In this document: piece by piece, positions 53,690 to 62,948 of the stretch
Position numbering within the stretch: the first letter of the stretch is position 1
Layout: each line of letters opens with the position of its first letter
Origin: Candidatus Caenarcanales bacterium
GTDB lineage: Bacteria; Cyanobacteriota; Vampirovibrionia; Caenarcaniphilales; Caenarcanaceae
Direction: 5' to 3'
Length of the DNA: 64,000 bases
NCBI GenBank assembly: GCA_030065015.1
Contig: JASJDU010000024.1
Span: 36,814 to 100,813 of the forward strand
Notes under the pieces: model-generated
Seen by the model: only the letters and a program-made list of their open reading frames with translations
The model's database searches: none
Told to the model about the DNA's origin: nothing
Made by a program: the position numbers and the translations under genes

Positions 53690-54352
53690 ATGAATAAAAG
53701 CAGAAATTTAAGAATTAAAAATATTAGTTCAAAGGCTACTTTTGTTGCATCAATAGCAATTCTAGGCCTTTGTTTTGTTACGTTGTTTTTTGTCAATCAG
53801 CAAAAACTGAGAGACATTTATTTGTTAGCAAGCTATCAAGTGTGCCCAGTGAATGTTGAGCAGCAAAGCAAATTTTCATTAAGTAGTGAGCTGGACAAAA
53901 TCGAATATATAGATAGCAATACAAAAAAGAATATAGAAAAAGCTATAAATAGAGCCTCAATAAAAACAGGACTCTCACAAAAACTTATACTCCTACTAAT
54001 AAAGCAAGAGTCAGCTTTTAGACCTTATGTGGTTTCACCGGTTGGAGCAAAAGGTTTAACTCAATTAATGCCCAGCACGGCTTTGTATTTTTGCAATTTG
54101 AACGTTAAAGACATTTTTGGGGTGGAGAAAAATGTACTATGCGGTTCTAGCTATTTAAGGGAGCTTATTTCGGAGTTTGATGGTGATATAGAATTAGCAT
54201 TGGCAGCTTATAATAGTGGGCCAAACAGAATAAGAGAAATACAAAAAAAATACAATAAGTTTGGCAATTTTAATGCAATTAAAAATTTTGTTCCTAAGGA
54301 GACTAAGCATTATGTTTCTGAAATAGGGAAGTATTATCGTAAAGTTGTGTAA
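53690..54352 (+). CDS. Lytic transglycosylase (SLT domain), second copy, membrane anchored
   Basis: 220 aa with an N-terminal membrane anchor (residues about 18-38). The SLT domain has catalytic Glu in IKQESAFRPYVVSPVGAKGL (near residue 107), TQLMPSTALYFC and LALAAYNSGPNRI (near 183). Cleaves peptidoglycan strands in the periplasm. As in the copy at 36.8 kb, two cysteines (YFCNLN and VLCGSSYL) flank the loop after the MPST block, so a disulfide is likely. Upstream of the ylxR-infB operon but separated by a hairpin, so probably its own unit. Confidence 0.92.
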   Translation: MNKSRNLRIKNISSKATFVASIAILGLCFVTLFFVNQQKLRDIYLLASYQVCPVNVEQQSKFSLSSELDKIEYIDSNTKKNIEKAINRASIKTGLSQKLILLLIKQESAFRPYVVSPVGAKGLTQLMPSTALYFCNLNVKDIFGVEKNVLCGSSYLRELISEFDGDIELALAAYNSGPNRIREIQKKYNKFGNFNAIKNFVPKETKHYVSEIGKYYRKVV

Positions 54353-54433
54353 CTGATTGAGAAATGTTGAAACACTATTTTCTTTTTCTCAATACATTAT
54401 TAGTACTGAGTATGGATTATCAGGTATACTACT

Positions 54434-54465
54434 TTAGTATCTTTGAATAAAGATAAAGATACTAA
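54434..54465. terminator. Perfect 11-bp hairpin between the SLT gene and ylxR
   Basis: TTAGTATCTTT (54434-54444) pairs exactly with AAAGATACTAA (54455-54465), 10-base loop, 82 bp after the SLT stop. It has no T-run, so it may instead be a regulatory element just upstream of the TATAAT at 54481-54486. Confidence 0.45.
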
Positions 54466-54480
54466 TTGAAATAGACTGAA

Positions 54481-54486
54481 TATAAT
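54481..54486 (+). promoter_or_regulatory. -10 element upstream of ylxR-infB
   Basis: Consensus TATAAT about 23 bp before the ylxR TTG start. A clear -35 is not seen; the expected -35 zone falls at the right arm of the 54434-54465 hairpin. Confidence 0.45.
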
Positions 54487-54508
54487 GTCGTAGGAGCAGA
54501 TATTAAAC

Positions 54509-54814
54509 TTGTTGGATAGCTTTTCCAAGAACAAAAAATTCAAAAGAATTTGTGTAAGTTGCAACAATCTATATGCAAAGCATGATTTGTTAAAGATAGA
54601 TTCAAAGTCGCTGAAAATTGACGAAGAGCAGATAATACCATCAAGAAGTTTTTATATTTATCCGGCAAAAGAGTGTATCCATAACTTTGCAAAATTTTCG
54701 AGGAAGTTACAAAAGCGTATTAAGAATGTTTCTCTTAATAATGATTTTTTTGAATCCTTAATGAGTAAAGTAAAGCAAGATACTTGTCCAGGTTCTTTGG
54801 AGGAAGATGATTGA
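54509..54814 (+). CDS. ylxR: YlxR/RnpM family RNA-binding protein
   Basis: 101 aa. The family start KFKRICVSCNNLYAKHDLLKI (near residues 10-30, usually with the CVxC pair) is followed by PSRSFYIYPAKECIHNF (typical GRGAYL-C-like region, here diverged) and a basic helix KLQKRIKNVSL. YlxR proteins sit between nusA and infB and bind RNase P RNA or act on transcription. The start is TTG 54509 with GGAG 12 bp upstream; a stop at 54491 blocks longer frames. nusA is not present upstream here. Stop TGA overlaps the infB start by one base. Confidence 0.85.
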   Translation: MLDSFSKNKKFKRICVSCNNLYAKHDLLKIDSKSLKIDEEQIIPSRSFYIYPAKECIHNFAKFSRKLQKRIKNVSLNNDFFESLMSKVKQDTCPGSLEEDD

Positions 54815-57534
54815 TGAGTAATTCTGGGAAGATGAGAATTTATGATCTAGCAAAGAGCCTGATCCCCGATGATTTGACAGATAAAGAAAAAAAGATTTTG
54901 CAAACACAAAAAACAAAAGATATTTTAGAAATATGTAACAGTTTGGGCTTATCCAATAAAACTCCTTCAAGTTCTTTAGAGGGCGAAGCTGTTGCCCAGG
55001 TTGTAAATGTTTTGGGCAATAAAGGGAAAATTAATCAAGTGAAACTAGGCGTAAAAAATTCTGAAGAAAATATTGTTACTTCAACAAGGGTAGAAAAGTC
55101 TGAACCTCAGCAAAAGAAGTCAAGAATATTAAGAAGAATAACTGTAGAAAAAGAGGAAACACCAGAAGAAGAAAGCCCGCAGGTTGAAGAAAAGAAAGAT
55201 ATTCCATTAAACATTGAATTACTTGAAAAAGATGAGAATGATATAGAAGAAGTTGTTGAGGAGAATGTTGAAGAAGAAGTTGAAGAAAATATAGTTGTTC
55301 CTTCAGAGGAAATTGATCCGCCTAATAATGCTCAGGAAGAGAAAGAAGTTCTAGCAAAAGGGGAACAAGAAATCAAAACTTATTCAAAACCTTTTATTTC
55401 TCCAATTCAAATTGTCAAATCGGAAAATACTTATACGCCTCCTTCGCAAAGACATAAAAACGTTACTAAAGAAAAACCTTTTGAAAAAAACGGTGAAAAA
55501 TATAAGGGAGTAACAGCTCAACATTCATCGCCACATAAAAGCAATCATAGTAGTCAGCAAAAGCCTGCAACTTCTCAGCCTTACAGAGTTGCAAAACCAA
55601 TTAATACTTCCTTTAGTCCAATACGTAGGAAACCAGGACAGAAGCAAGTAAAGCAAAAGCCAAGCCAGTTTTCTAAATCACCTTTTGCTTCAAAAGAAAA
55701 GTCTCAAGCGTTAGTCCAAGAGGTTGAAAGGCCGAAAGAGTTAACAATAAATCATCCTCTTACTATTAAAGAACTTTCTGAGCTGATGAATGTTCAAGAG
55801 GCTGAAATTATTAGAAGTCTATTCATGAAAGGAATAATGAGGACTGTTAACCAGACTCTTGAAGTTGACTTGACTATACAAGTTGCGGAAGAGCTCGGTT
55901 GTAAAATTACTATGGATCAGTCTAAAACCGATCAGTCAGATGATTTAGCCAGCCGTCTTAAAGAATTGGTAGACACTCATACTGACGAAAAGCAGTCAAA
56001 AGAGCTTAAATTAAGACCACCAGTTGTAACAATAATGGGGCATGTTGATCATGGAAAAACAACTCTTCTTGACTCAATTAGAAAATCTAAGAAACAAATT
56101 ACATCTACAGAGTCAGGTGGAATAACTCAGCATATCGGTGCTTACCAGATATCGGTACAAGATTATGATGATAAAGAAAGAAAGATAACTTTTCTAGATA
56201 CACCTGGACATGAAGCATTTACAGCCTTGAGAGCTAGAGGAGCACAAGCTACAGATATTGCAATCTTAGTTGTAGCTGCAGATGATGGTGTTATGCCTCA
56301 GACAATAGAAGCCATTTCACACGTGAAAGCTGCTGGGGTCCCACTAATTGTTGCTGTGAACAAGGTTGATAAACCTGATTCCGCACCAGACCGAGTTTTA
56401 TCTCAGCTTATTGAACATGAAGTCGTTGTTGAAGATTATGGTGGCCAAATTGTATGTTCTAAAATTAGTGCAAAGCAGAATTTAAATCTAGATGATTTAT
56501 TGTCCAAAATTACTTTAGTTGCTGATGCTGAATTGGGCGATAAGCTTTTGGCTAATCCAACTTCTAGAGCTGTTGGTGCGGTTGTAGAAGCTGCTTTAAC
56601 TGCTAATAGAGGTACGGTGACTTCTTTACTGGTACAAAGTGGCACTCTTAAAAAAGGAGATACAATTGCAGCCGGAGCAGCATTTGGAAGAGTGCGTGCC
56701 ATTTTTGATGACGAAGGTCATGAAATTGATGAAGCGCCGCCGGCAACTCCTGTTCAAATTTTGGGATTAGATTCTGTTCCTCAAGCTGGTGATACCTTCC
56801 AGGTTTTCAAAAATCTACAGAAAGCTAAAGCTCAAGCTGAAAGCGTTAAAGAACAATCTATCTCTCAGAAGAGGATGAATAGAGGATTAGAATATTTCTC
56901 GAGTGAAATTAGAGAGGGAAGCGTAAAAGAATTATCTGTAATTATAAAAGCAGATGTTCATGGTTCTGCTGAAGCTATCGCAAATGAGCTGAATAAATTG
57001 AGCAGTGATCAAGCTTTAGTTAAAATAATTCATTGTGCTGCCGGTGCAGTCACTGAAACTGATGTGAATTTAGCCTCAGCTACAGGAGCTATTATTGTGA
57101 ATTTTAATACTCTAATAGACTCTGTTACATCCAAAGCGGCAAGTGAGAATAATGTACCAGTATATGATTGCAATATAATTTATGAAATTACTGAGTCAGT
57201 GAGAAAAGCAATTAATGGTTTACTGGAGCCAGAGAAAATAGAGATCAAGCATGGTGAATCAGAAGTTAGGCAAGTATTTAGTGTTGGTAAATCTAAAATT
57301 GCTGGTTCTTATGTGTTATCCGGCAAGATGGTCAGAGGAAGTACAGCAAAAGTATTTAGAAATGGAAGAGAGCTCATATCTACTAGACTTGATAATTTGA
57401 AAAGATTCAAAGATGATGTTAAAGAAGTTCTTGAGAATTTTGAGTGTGGAATATCCTTTGATAGTTTCAATGACATTGAAGAAGGTGACATAATTGAATC
57501 TTGGGGAACTGAATTCCAAGAGAGAACTATTTAG
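54814..57534 (+). CDS. infB: Translation initiation factor IF-2
   Basis: GTPase that places fMet-tRNA in the ribosome. I choose ATG 54814 (906 aa), preceded by GGAGG about 10 bp away and overlapping the ylxR TGA; a TTG one codon earlier also exists. The N-terminal ~300 residues are acidic then basic, low complexity; an IF2-N domain lies near 310-360. G-domain motifs are GHVDHGKTT (near 410), the switch [10 protein letters not shown] (near 465) and NKVDKPD (near 520). Domains II-IV follow to a final [10 protein letters not shown]. Normal length for the long bacterial form. Confidence 0.97.
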   Translation: MSNSGKMRIYDLAKSLIPDDLTDKEKKILQTQKTKDILEICNSLGLSNKTPSSSLEGEAVAQVVNVLGNKGKINQVKLGVKNSEENIVTSTRVEKSEPQQKKSRILRRITVEKEETPEEESPQVEEKKDIPLNIELLEKDENDIEEVVEENVEEEVEENIVVPSEEIDPPNNAQEEKEVLAKGEQEIKTYSKPFISPIQIVKSENTYTPPSQRHKNVTKEKPFEKNGEKYKGVTAQHSSPHKSNHSSQQKPATSQPYRVAKPINTSFSPIRRKPGQKQVKQKPSQFSKSPFASKEKSQALVQEVERPKELTINHPLTIKELSELMNVQEAEIIRSLFMKGIMRTVNQTLEVDLTIQVAEELGCKITMDQSKTDQSDDLASRLKELVDTHTDEKQSKELKLRPPVVTIMGHVDHGKTTLLDSIRKSKKQITSTESGGITQHIGAYQISVQDYDDKERKITFLDTPGHEAFTALRARGAQATDIAILVVAADDGVMPQTIEAISHVKAAGVPLIVAVNKVDKPDSAPDRVLSQLIEHEVVVEDYGGQIVCSKISAKQNLNLDDLLSKITLVADAELGDKLLANPTSRAVGAVVEAALTANRGTVTSLLVQSGTLKKGDTIAAGAAFGRVRAIFDDEGHEIDEAPPATPVQILGLDSVPQAGDTFQVFKNLQKAKAQAESVKEQSISQKRMNRGLEYFSSEIREGSVKELSVIIKADVHGSAEAIANELNKLSSDQALVKIIHCAAGAVTETDVNLASATGAIIVNFNTLIDSVTSKAASENNVPVYDCNIIYEITESVRKAINGLLEPEKIEIKHGESEVRQVFSVGKSKIAGSYVLSGKMVRGSTAKVFRNGRELISTRLDNLKRFKDDVKEVLENFECGISFDSFNDIEEGDIIESWGTEFQERTI

Positions 57535-57554
57535 TAAATCAATATAGAACTGAT

Positions 57555-57935
57555 ATGGGAAGACCATCTTTTCAAAGGACAGACAGACTTGCCTCTAGTA
57601 TCAGAGAGGAGCTTGCTGAGTTGTTCTCTTTTAGAAAAATTAAAGAGTTAAAAGATACGAGATTTGATGGGTTAATTTCTATTCTTGATATTCAGGTTAA
57701 GAGTGGATATCAACACATTGATGTTTATATAAGTGTTTTAGAAGAGGAGAAGCAAAAAGGAGTTCTTGAAGTTTTAAATGACGCAAACTCTGCTATTAGA
57801 GGCCAAATATGCCGTAATTGTAAATTGCGTTTTGCTCCTACTTTAGCATTTCACATTGATGATTCGGTGAAAAGAGGATGTGAAGTTTGGGACTTATTGG
57901 ATAAAATTCAAGCAAATCAGTCTTCTCAAGATTAA
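57555..57935 (+). CDS. rbfA: Ribosome-binding factor A
   Basis: 30S maturation and cold-adaptation factor binding near the 16S 5' helix. The 126 aa product is a KH-like domain: RTDRLASSIREELAELFSFRKIKELKDTRF near residues 8-37, VKSGYQHIDVYISVL near 52, and the RGQICRNCKLRFAPTLAFHIDDSV block near 90-115. It follows infB after 20 bp, giving the common ylxR-infB-rbfA order. Confidence 0.95.
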   Translation: MGRPSFQRTDRLASSIREELAELFSFRKIKELKDTRFDGLISILDIQVKSGYQHIDVYISVLEEEKQKGVLEVLNDANSAIRGQICRNCKLRFAPTLAFHIDDSVKRGCEVWDLLDKIQANQSSQD

Positions 57936-57990
57936 TCTGTTTAATTGAGAGGGCACTAGATTTAGTCTTACAAATTAGAAGGATTCATTA

Positions 57991-58608
57991 ATGAATAAAT
58001 CTTCAATTCAAGAAGCTTTCTTGTTAGAAAAAGTTGCTGGAATTGTAAGGGCAAGGAGTTTTGAAGAAGCTAAAGAAAAGTCTATTCTTTTAAAATCGGG
58101 TGGTTTAAAGATAATTGAGCTTGCTTATGAAGAACAGTTTTTTACAAAGTTTATTGAGTGGTCAAAAGACTATTTATCTGAAATCAGAATAGGAGCTGCA
58201 AGTTTAATTACCTTACAGCAAGCAAAAGAAGCAATTGATTCTGGTGCTAATTTCTTAGTTTCACCAATTGCTAATACCCAAATGATAGATTTGGCTTTGC
58301 AGAATAATTTAGATATTATTCCAGGAGCTTTTTCTCCCACTGAAATAGCTGATATTATTCATAATTTTCCTGAATTGAGCTGTATTAAACTGTTTCCATC
58401 TGACTCAGCAACGTATTTTAGGAATACGCTTAAAGTCTTTCCTAATATTGATTTTTTAATTAGTAGTTTTAAAATTAGCGAAATAGAGTCTTTCATAAAT
58501 TATGGTGCAAAGATGTTTGTAGTTGGCTCCTATTTTACAGATGACCACAACCTAACGGTGAATAGAATAAAGCGGATTCTTGACTTAGTTCATTTAAATA
58601 GAGATTAG
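57991..58608 (+). CDS. eda: KDPG/KHG aldolase-like protein
   Basis: 205 aa TIM-barrel of the KDPG aldolase family (pyruvate + aldehyde from 2-keto-3-deoxy-6-phosphogluconate). Blocks visible: VAGIVRARSFEEA near 15, GGLKIIELAYEE near 37-48 (catalytic Glu retained), IGAASLITLQQAKEAIDSGANFLVSPIAN near 66-94, DIIPGAFSPTEI near 107, and SCIKLFPSDS near 130 with the Schiff-base Lys. The Arg that binds the carboxylate/phosphate in the LRT motif after Glu is missing (AYE instead). AAGGA ribosome-binding site before ATG. Substrate therefore uncertain. Follows rbfA by 55 bp. Confidence 0.8.
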   Translation: MNKSSIQEAFLLEKVAGIVRARSFEEAKEKSILLKSGGLKIIELAYEEQFFTKFIEWSKDYLSEIRIGAASLITLQQAKEAIDSGANFLVSPIANTQMIDLALQNNLDIIPGAFSPTEIADIIHNFPELSCIKLFPSDSATYFRNTLKVFPNIDFLISSFKISEIESFINYGAKMFVVGSYFTDDHNLTVNRIKRILDLVHLNRD

Positions 58609-59127
58609 CTTTTGTGACTATGGAAGTTGGTAGTATTAAAGGTGAAATACAGATTTGCAACTCATCTAATTCATTCAATATGGAATAAAAACCTAGGCTT
58701 TGGACAAAGATTATTTGAAGCCTTAAGATTTACATAATGTCAAATCTATAGCACGGTGTGGTGTGTGAAATTATTTGATTTTGAATTTTTAATTCAAAAA
58801 AATACCTATCAAAAATTTTCTTTCAAAATGTTTCGAAGTTTGCCAATTAATAAATATAAGCCTGTTGAGATCCATGAAATTGTTTAATTAATTGGAAAAT
58901 ATATATAAGCATGGAAAGATAATTCATTTACATTGGTTTTACAGCTTAATATTTGGATCCCATACAACTTTTGATTTTGCTAAGTTTTGTCCTTAAGTCT
59001 ATAGATGATACAATTCCGTTAAGTATATGTTTAATCAGTTGGTTATATTGTTTCTTTTTGCTTTCCTATTCTCTGTTAATGTAACCTTCAAACCTTTCGA
59101 CTTTAGTTTTATTTAATCTCTTTATTA
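58609..59127. other. Gene-free stretch between eda-like gene and xth
   Basis: 519 bp of AT-rich sequence, the longest gene-free stretch between genes in the window. A 9-bp AT-only hairpin (58779-58799) is present but of low significance. No tRNA, tmRNA, 6S, riboswitch or coding frame is convincing. It should hold the xth promoter. Confidence 0.5.
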
Positions 59128-59904
59128 ATGAAATACAAACTCATCTCGTGGAATGTCAATGGAATTAGGGCCAGTATTAGAAAAGGTTTCTGGGAAATAA
59201 TAAGTGAATTAGATGCCGATGTAGTTGCAATCCAAGAGACAAAGGCAGATGATGAAATAATGTCCAAAGGGATTCTAGAGAATCCAAACTACCAAGTAAA
59301 TTGGCACAGTAACAAAATTAAAAAAGGATACAGTGGGGTAGCAACCTTAAGCAAGATTCCTCTTAAACAATCTTCAACCGGATTTGGAATTGAGAGGTTC
59401 GATCTAGAGGGTAGGGTAGTTGAAAGCAAATTCGAAGATTTTACACTTTTTAATATTTATTTTCCAAATGGTGGGCAGGGCCCTCATAGAGTAGATTACA
59501 AAATAGAGTTTTATAATGCTTGCTTAGATTACACGGAAAATCTGAGAGCAAAGGGTGAAAAAGTGATAGTTGCTGGAGATTTTAATACAGCACATAAAGA
59601 AATTGACCTTCACGATCCTCAAGGTAATCAAAACACAACGGGTTTTTTGCCAATTGAAAGAGCTTGGCTAGATAAACTCGTTGAGCATGACTATATTGAT
59701 ACTTATAGGTATTTCCATCCAGATAAGGTTGATATGTACACTTGGTGGGATATGAGAACTCGCTCTCGATCGAGAAATAAAGGCTGGAGAATAGACTACT
59801 TCTTTATTGCATCCGAAATTAAAGATAACTTACGATCTGCCTTTATTGAAAGTAATATTCAAGGATCGGATCATTGTCCACTTGGTATTGAAATAGAGTT
59901 TTAA
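59128..59904 (+). CDS. xth: Exodeoxyribonuclease III (AP endonuclease)
   Basis: Cuts at abasic sites in base excision repair. The 258 aa product has LISWNVNGIRAS (residues 5-16), AIQETKAD (metal Glu near 36), FNIYFPNGGQGPHRVDYKIEFYN (near 108-130), VAGDFNTAHKEIDL (near 148-161), WRIDYFFIA and a final SDHCPLGIEI with the catalytic His. It ends in TAATG shared with the RlpA-like gene start. Works downstream of the uracil-DNA glycosylase at 18.8 kb. Confidence 0.97.
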   Translation: MKYKLISWNVNGIRASIRKGFWEIISELDADVVAIQETKADDEIMSKGILENPNYQVNWHSNKIKKGYSGVATLSKIPLKQSSTGFGIERFDLEGRVVESKFEDFTLFNIYFPNGGQGPHRVDYKIEFYNACLDYTENLRAKGEKVIVAGDFNTAHKEIDLHDPQGNQNTTGFLPIERAWLDKLVEHDYIDTYRYFHPDKVDMYTWWDMRTRSRSRNKGWRIDYFFIASEIKDNLRSAFIESNIQGSDHCPLGIEIEF

Positions 59905-60257
59905 TGAAACACTTAGTTCTCTATTCAGCACTGTTAATAATGCTCTTTCCCAGCTTGATTTTTGCTAAAGAGTTTGAATTGAGAGCAGCTTGTTATGGAC
60001 CTGGACTTTATGGCAGAAGAACAGCCAATGGAACAAAGCTAAGAAGATGGACAAGAGGCATTGCTCATAAACACTGGCAGTTTGGCGAAAAGGTAGTTTT
60101 AAAATACAAAAACAACAGAACAAAAGCAAAAGTAATAGATAGAGGACCAAATATAAGAGGTCTTAGTATCGATGTGACGGAAGCTACTGCAAAAGCGCTT
60201 GGTTTTAAAGATTGTAAAGAATTTGGAGTCAGGACCCTAACAGTGCAAAGGAAATAA
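59904..60257 (+). CDS. RlpA-like double-psi beta-barrel protein, exported
   Basis: 117 aa with a signal peptide (residues about 1-21, cleavage near FAKEF). The rest is the RlpA-like double-psi barrel: ACYGPGLYGRRTANGTKL near 29-46, the AHKHWQFGEKV block near 54-64 (His at the lytic-transglycosylase active-site position), VIDRGPNIRGLSIDV near 77-91 with the conserved Asp-Arg-Gly-Pro, and ATAKALGF. No SPOR domain follows, so it is a minimal form. Probable peptidoglycan lytic enzyme. Its ATG overlaps the xth stop by one base, so translation is coupled. Confidence 0.87.
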   Translation: MKHLVLYSALLIMLFPSLIFAKEFELRAACYGPGLYGRRTANGTKLRRWTRGIAHKHWQFGEKVVLKYKNNRTKAKVIDRGPNIRGLSIDVTEATAKALGFKDCKEFGVRTLTVQRK

Positions 60258-60264
60258 AAAACGT

Positions 60265-62898
60265 CTAAACTGAGTTTCGGCTGGCATTAACGTTGGCTGC
60301 TAAAGACTTAATAATCATCTTTTCAAAAACTTCTAGAGTGCCAGTTGGATATTTGGATGGGTCTTTCTTTATTTCTCTTGCTTTATCCATTGCAAAATGC
60401 TGAATCGTTAGCAGTGGAAGTACTATTTTTTCTCTCATTTTTATTGATTCTCTTGAGATATCAGACTCTTCAAGAAGTTCATTCTGTCCGCTAATTTCTT
60501 TCAACATAGTTTCGGTGAGTATAGATTCTTCGTATAAAATCTTCCAGAAACCTCCAAACTTTTTATCTTTTTTTAAGTAAAAGGTAAGAGGAAAAAACGA
60601 TTTAGATAGGCTCTGCATTGCATTTTCAACTAATGTTCTGAAGAACAAAGATTTTTCGAAAAGGCTTTTGAGTTCATCCTTTTTTCCTTTCTCAGTCAAA
60701 GTTTTCATAGCAGAGCCAAATCCATAAAAGCCTGCTATGTTTTGCTTCATTTGGGTCCAAGCTCCAACAAAAGGAATTGCTCTCAAATCTTCAAATTTCA
60801 AGCTTTGGCTTTTCTTCCTTTTTGCCGGTCTGCTACCGATATTCAGTTGTTCGTAGTAACTCAATGGAGTTACTTCTTCAAGATAAGAAGTGAAAAGTTT
60901 ATGATTTCTCAACCCCAGATAAGCTTTGAGAGATTCTTCCGAAAGTTGTTCAAAAAGCTTTATTTCTTTGGAGGAAAGACTAGAATTATCATCCGGAAAA
61001 ATTTCAGGTTCAATACCGGCTGTAAATAATTGTTCCAAGTTAAACTGTGCTGATTGTTCAGTTCCCAGTTTGGAGGAAATTGTTTGCCCTTGAATAGTTA
61101 GTTGTATTTCATCATTTTCGATGAGTTCACCCATTGAGCGGTAGAACTTATGAGTGTTTCCTCCCCCTCTTGCCGGAGGTCCACCTCTGCCATCAAAGAA
61201 GGTAACTTTAACTCCATATTTTCTGGATATCTCGGTTAAATTTTGTTTTGCTTTAAAAATTGACCAATTTGCAGTGAAGTAACCGCCATCTTTGGTGCCA
61301 TCAGAAAAGCCAAGCATAATTGTTTGTACTTGTTTTTGCTTTTTTAGGTACTTAGAATAAATTTCATCTTCGTAAAGACTCTTCATTATGAGTTCTGAGT
61401 TTTCCAAATCCTCAATTGTTTCGAATAATGGAATTATCTTGAAGTTTAAGTTCTCTAAACTCCAATCGGCTAATTTAGCTAGAGCTATCACTTCTAAAAT
61501 ATTAACTGCAGACTGAGTATTGCTAATAATGTAACGATTTAATCCCTTAATTCCATTACTTTGTTGAATTTCTCTAGCTGTTGTAATGGACTTTAATGTT
61601 TCTTGAGCAATTGAGCTTAATTTGCCTTTGTTTAGGTCTAAGCCATTTAAGTTTATTGATTTATTCGACAAGAAGTCTTTAATGAAATTTATTTTTTCAT
61701 CTTGAGTTTGATTTTTATAGTCGTATTCAGAAAATATTTCAGACAACACTTCATTGTGTATTCTGCTGTCCTGTCGTAGATCTAAAGAAGCAAAGTGAAA
61801 ACCAAAAATCTTTACCTTTGTAATGAAGGAATCCAGCTGTTCCAAAAATAGACTTTGATGCTTATTCACTAACAAATCTCTTATTTCAAAGAGATCCTTC
61901 AGTAAATAATCAGAATTACGGTACTGAATATCTAGTTCATCGTTAATGCTACATAGCTCAGCTTTGGAGTTGCTCATCAAACCTTGTTCGACGAAAAGTA
62001 ATTTTTCATCGACACCCTTAAAAGTTAGTCTCTTTTTTAAAGAAGCAATATCTCTTAGATATAAATCAATAAGACTGGATTTCAGTAAATGTGCAACTTT
62101 TTTGGTAGTTTCTGAAGTAACAAACGGGTTTCCGTCTCTATCGCCTCCAGGCCAAAAACCAAGCTCAATAATGGGTCCTTTGAGTTCCATATCCTCTAAA
62201 AAGTTTTGAAGATTGCTTTGAATTAAAGGAAGTGTTTTATAAAAAACTCGCTCTAAATACCAAATTAAGCTTTGTGCTTCTTCAACCGGAGTTGGTTTCT
62301 CACGATTCTTGAACTTTGTTTTTCCCATTTGAAGTAGCAGGCTATTTATTTCATTAATCTGGTCTTTTTGTAATGCAACGCTCAAATCAGAAATAATGCC
62401 CAAAATAGAACTTGGATAAAATTGAGTCGGATGGGCGGTTAAAACAACACGAACACGGTAATTGTTCAAAATTTTCTTTAAGCTCTTTTCTTTACCCCGA
62501 TCGATAACCTGGTTTATCAATTGTTCAACGGTTCCAGCTCCAGACATGTCATTTACAGAACCAAAAGCTGCATCTTCTAAAGCATCAAACAAAACAACTT
62601 GTCTTTCAACAAACTGCAAAATACTAAACAGGGTTTTAACATTCTTTTTATCAAGCTGACAGCTATTTTCAATATCTGAGTGTCTTATTTCCCTAAAAAA
62701 ATCTTCAATTATCTCAGTTGGAGTTTGCCCCTTTTCAAGTTTTTCCCGGAGATTATTCAATAGAAAAGCTAAATGAGCACCCGTGTTTTCCAGTTCGTCA
62801 AAAGGTAAAGTTAAAAATAAGCCGTTATAAATTTGGTATTTTATTGCAACAAGTTCTTTAAAAGCCTTAAGCTTCTGAGAAGATTTCAATGACAACAT
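60265..62898 (-). CDS. ppc: Phosphoenolpyruvate carboxylase
   Basis: Anaplerotic enzyme making oxaloacetate from PEP and bicarbonate. The 877 aa product has the catalytic-His block VVLTAHPTQ (near residue 151), GFWPGGDRDGNPFVT (near 247-261), the LGFSDGTKDGGYFTANW block and FFDGRGGPPARGGG (near 570-583). The C-terminus ends ASRNSV; most PEPCs end in NTG, which is involved in activity, so the tail is diverged. Length is within range. It would supply oxaloacetate to citrate synthase. Convergent with the RlpA-like gene (7 bp gap). Confidence 0.95.
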   Translation of the reverse strand: MLSLKSSQKLKAFKELVAIKYQIYNGLFLTLPFDELENTGAHLAFLLNNLREKLEKGQTPTEIIEDFFREIRHSDIENSCQLDKKNVKTLFSILQFVERQVVLFDALEDAAFGSVNDMSGAGTVEQLINQVIDRGKEKSLKKILNNYRVRVVLTAHPTQFYPSSILGIISDLSVALQKDQINEINSLLLQMGKTKFKNREKPTPVEEAQSLIWYLERVFYKTLPLIQSNLQNFLEDMELKGPIIELGFWPGGDRDGNPFVTSETTKKVAHLLKSSLIDLYLRDIASLKKRLTFKGVDEKLLFVEQGLMSNSKAELCSINDELDIQYRNSDYLLKDLFEIRDLLVNKHQSLFLEQLDSFITKVKIFGFHFASLDLRQDSRIHNEVLSEIFSEYDYKNQTQDEKINFIKDFLSNKSINLNGLDLNKGKLSSIAQETLKSITTAREIQQSNGIKGLNRYIISNTQSAVNILEVIALAKLADWSLENLNFKIIPLFETIEDLENSELIMKSLYEDEIYSKYLKKQKQVQTIMLGFSDGTKDGGYFTANWSIFKAKQNLTEISRKYGVKVTFFDGRGGPPARGGGNTHKFYRSMGELIENDEIQLTIQGQTISSKLGTEQSAQFNLEQLFTAGIEPEIFPDDNSSLSSKEIKLFEQLSEESLKAYLGLRNHKLFTSYLEEVTPLSYYEQLNIGSRPAKRKKSQSLKFEDLRAIPFVGAWTQMKQNIAGFYGFGSAMKTLTEKGKKDELKSLFEKSLFFRTLVENAMQSLSKSFFPLTFYLKKDKKFGGFWKILYEESILTETMLKEISGQNELLEESDISRESIKMREKIVLPLLTIQHFAMDKAREIKKDPSKYPTGTLEVFEKMIIKSLAANVNASRNSV

Positions 62899-62948
62899 TT
62901 ATTGCTGATTGATGACTCTAATAAGTTGTATTCAATATAGCAATATCC

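Noticed and set aside
54500-54508. ATA as the ylxR start at 54500
   Set aside because: Only 3 bp from GGAG and a rare initiator; TTG 54509 is preferred although its spacing is long.
58779-58799. 9-bp hairpin TTTTGAATT / AATTCAAAA
   Set aside because: Almost pure AT with a 3-base loop in very AT-rich DNA; likely chance.
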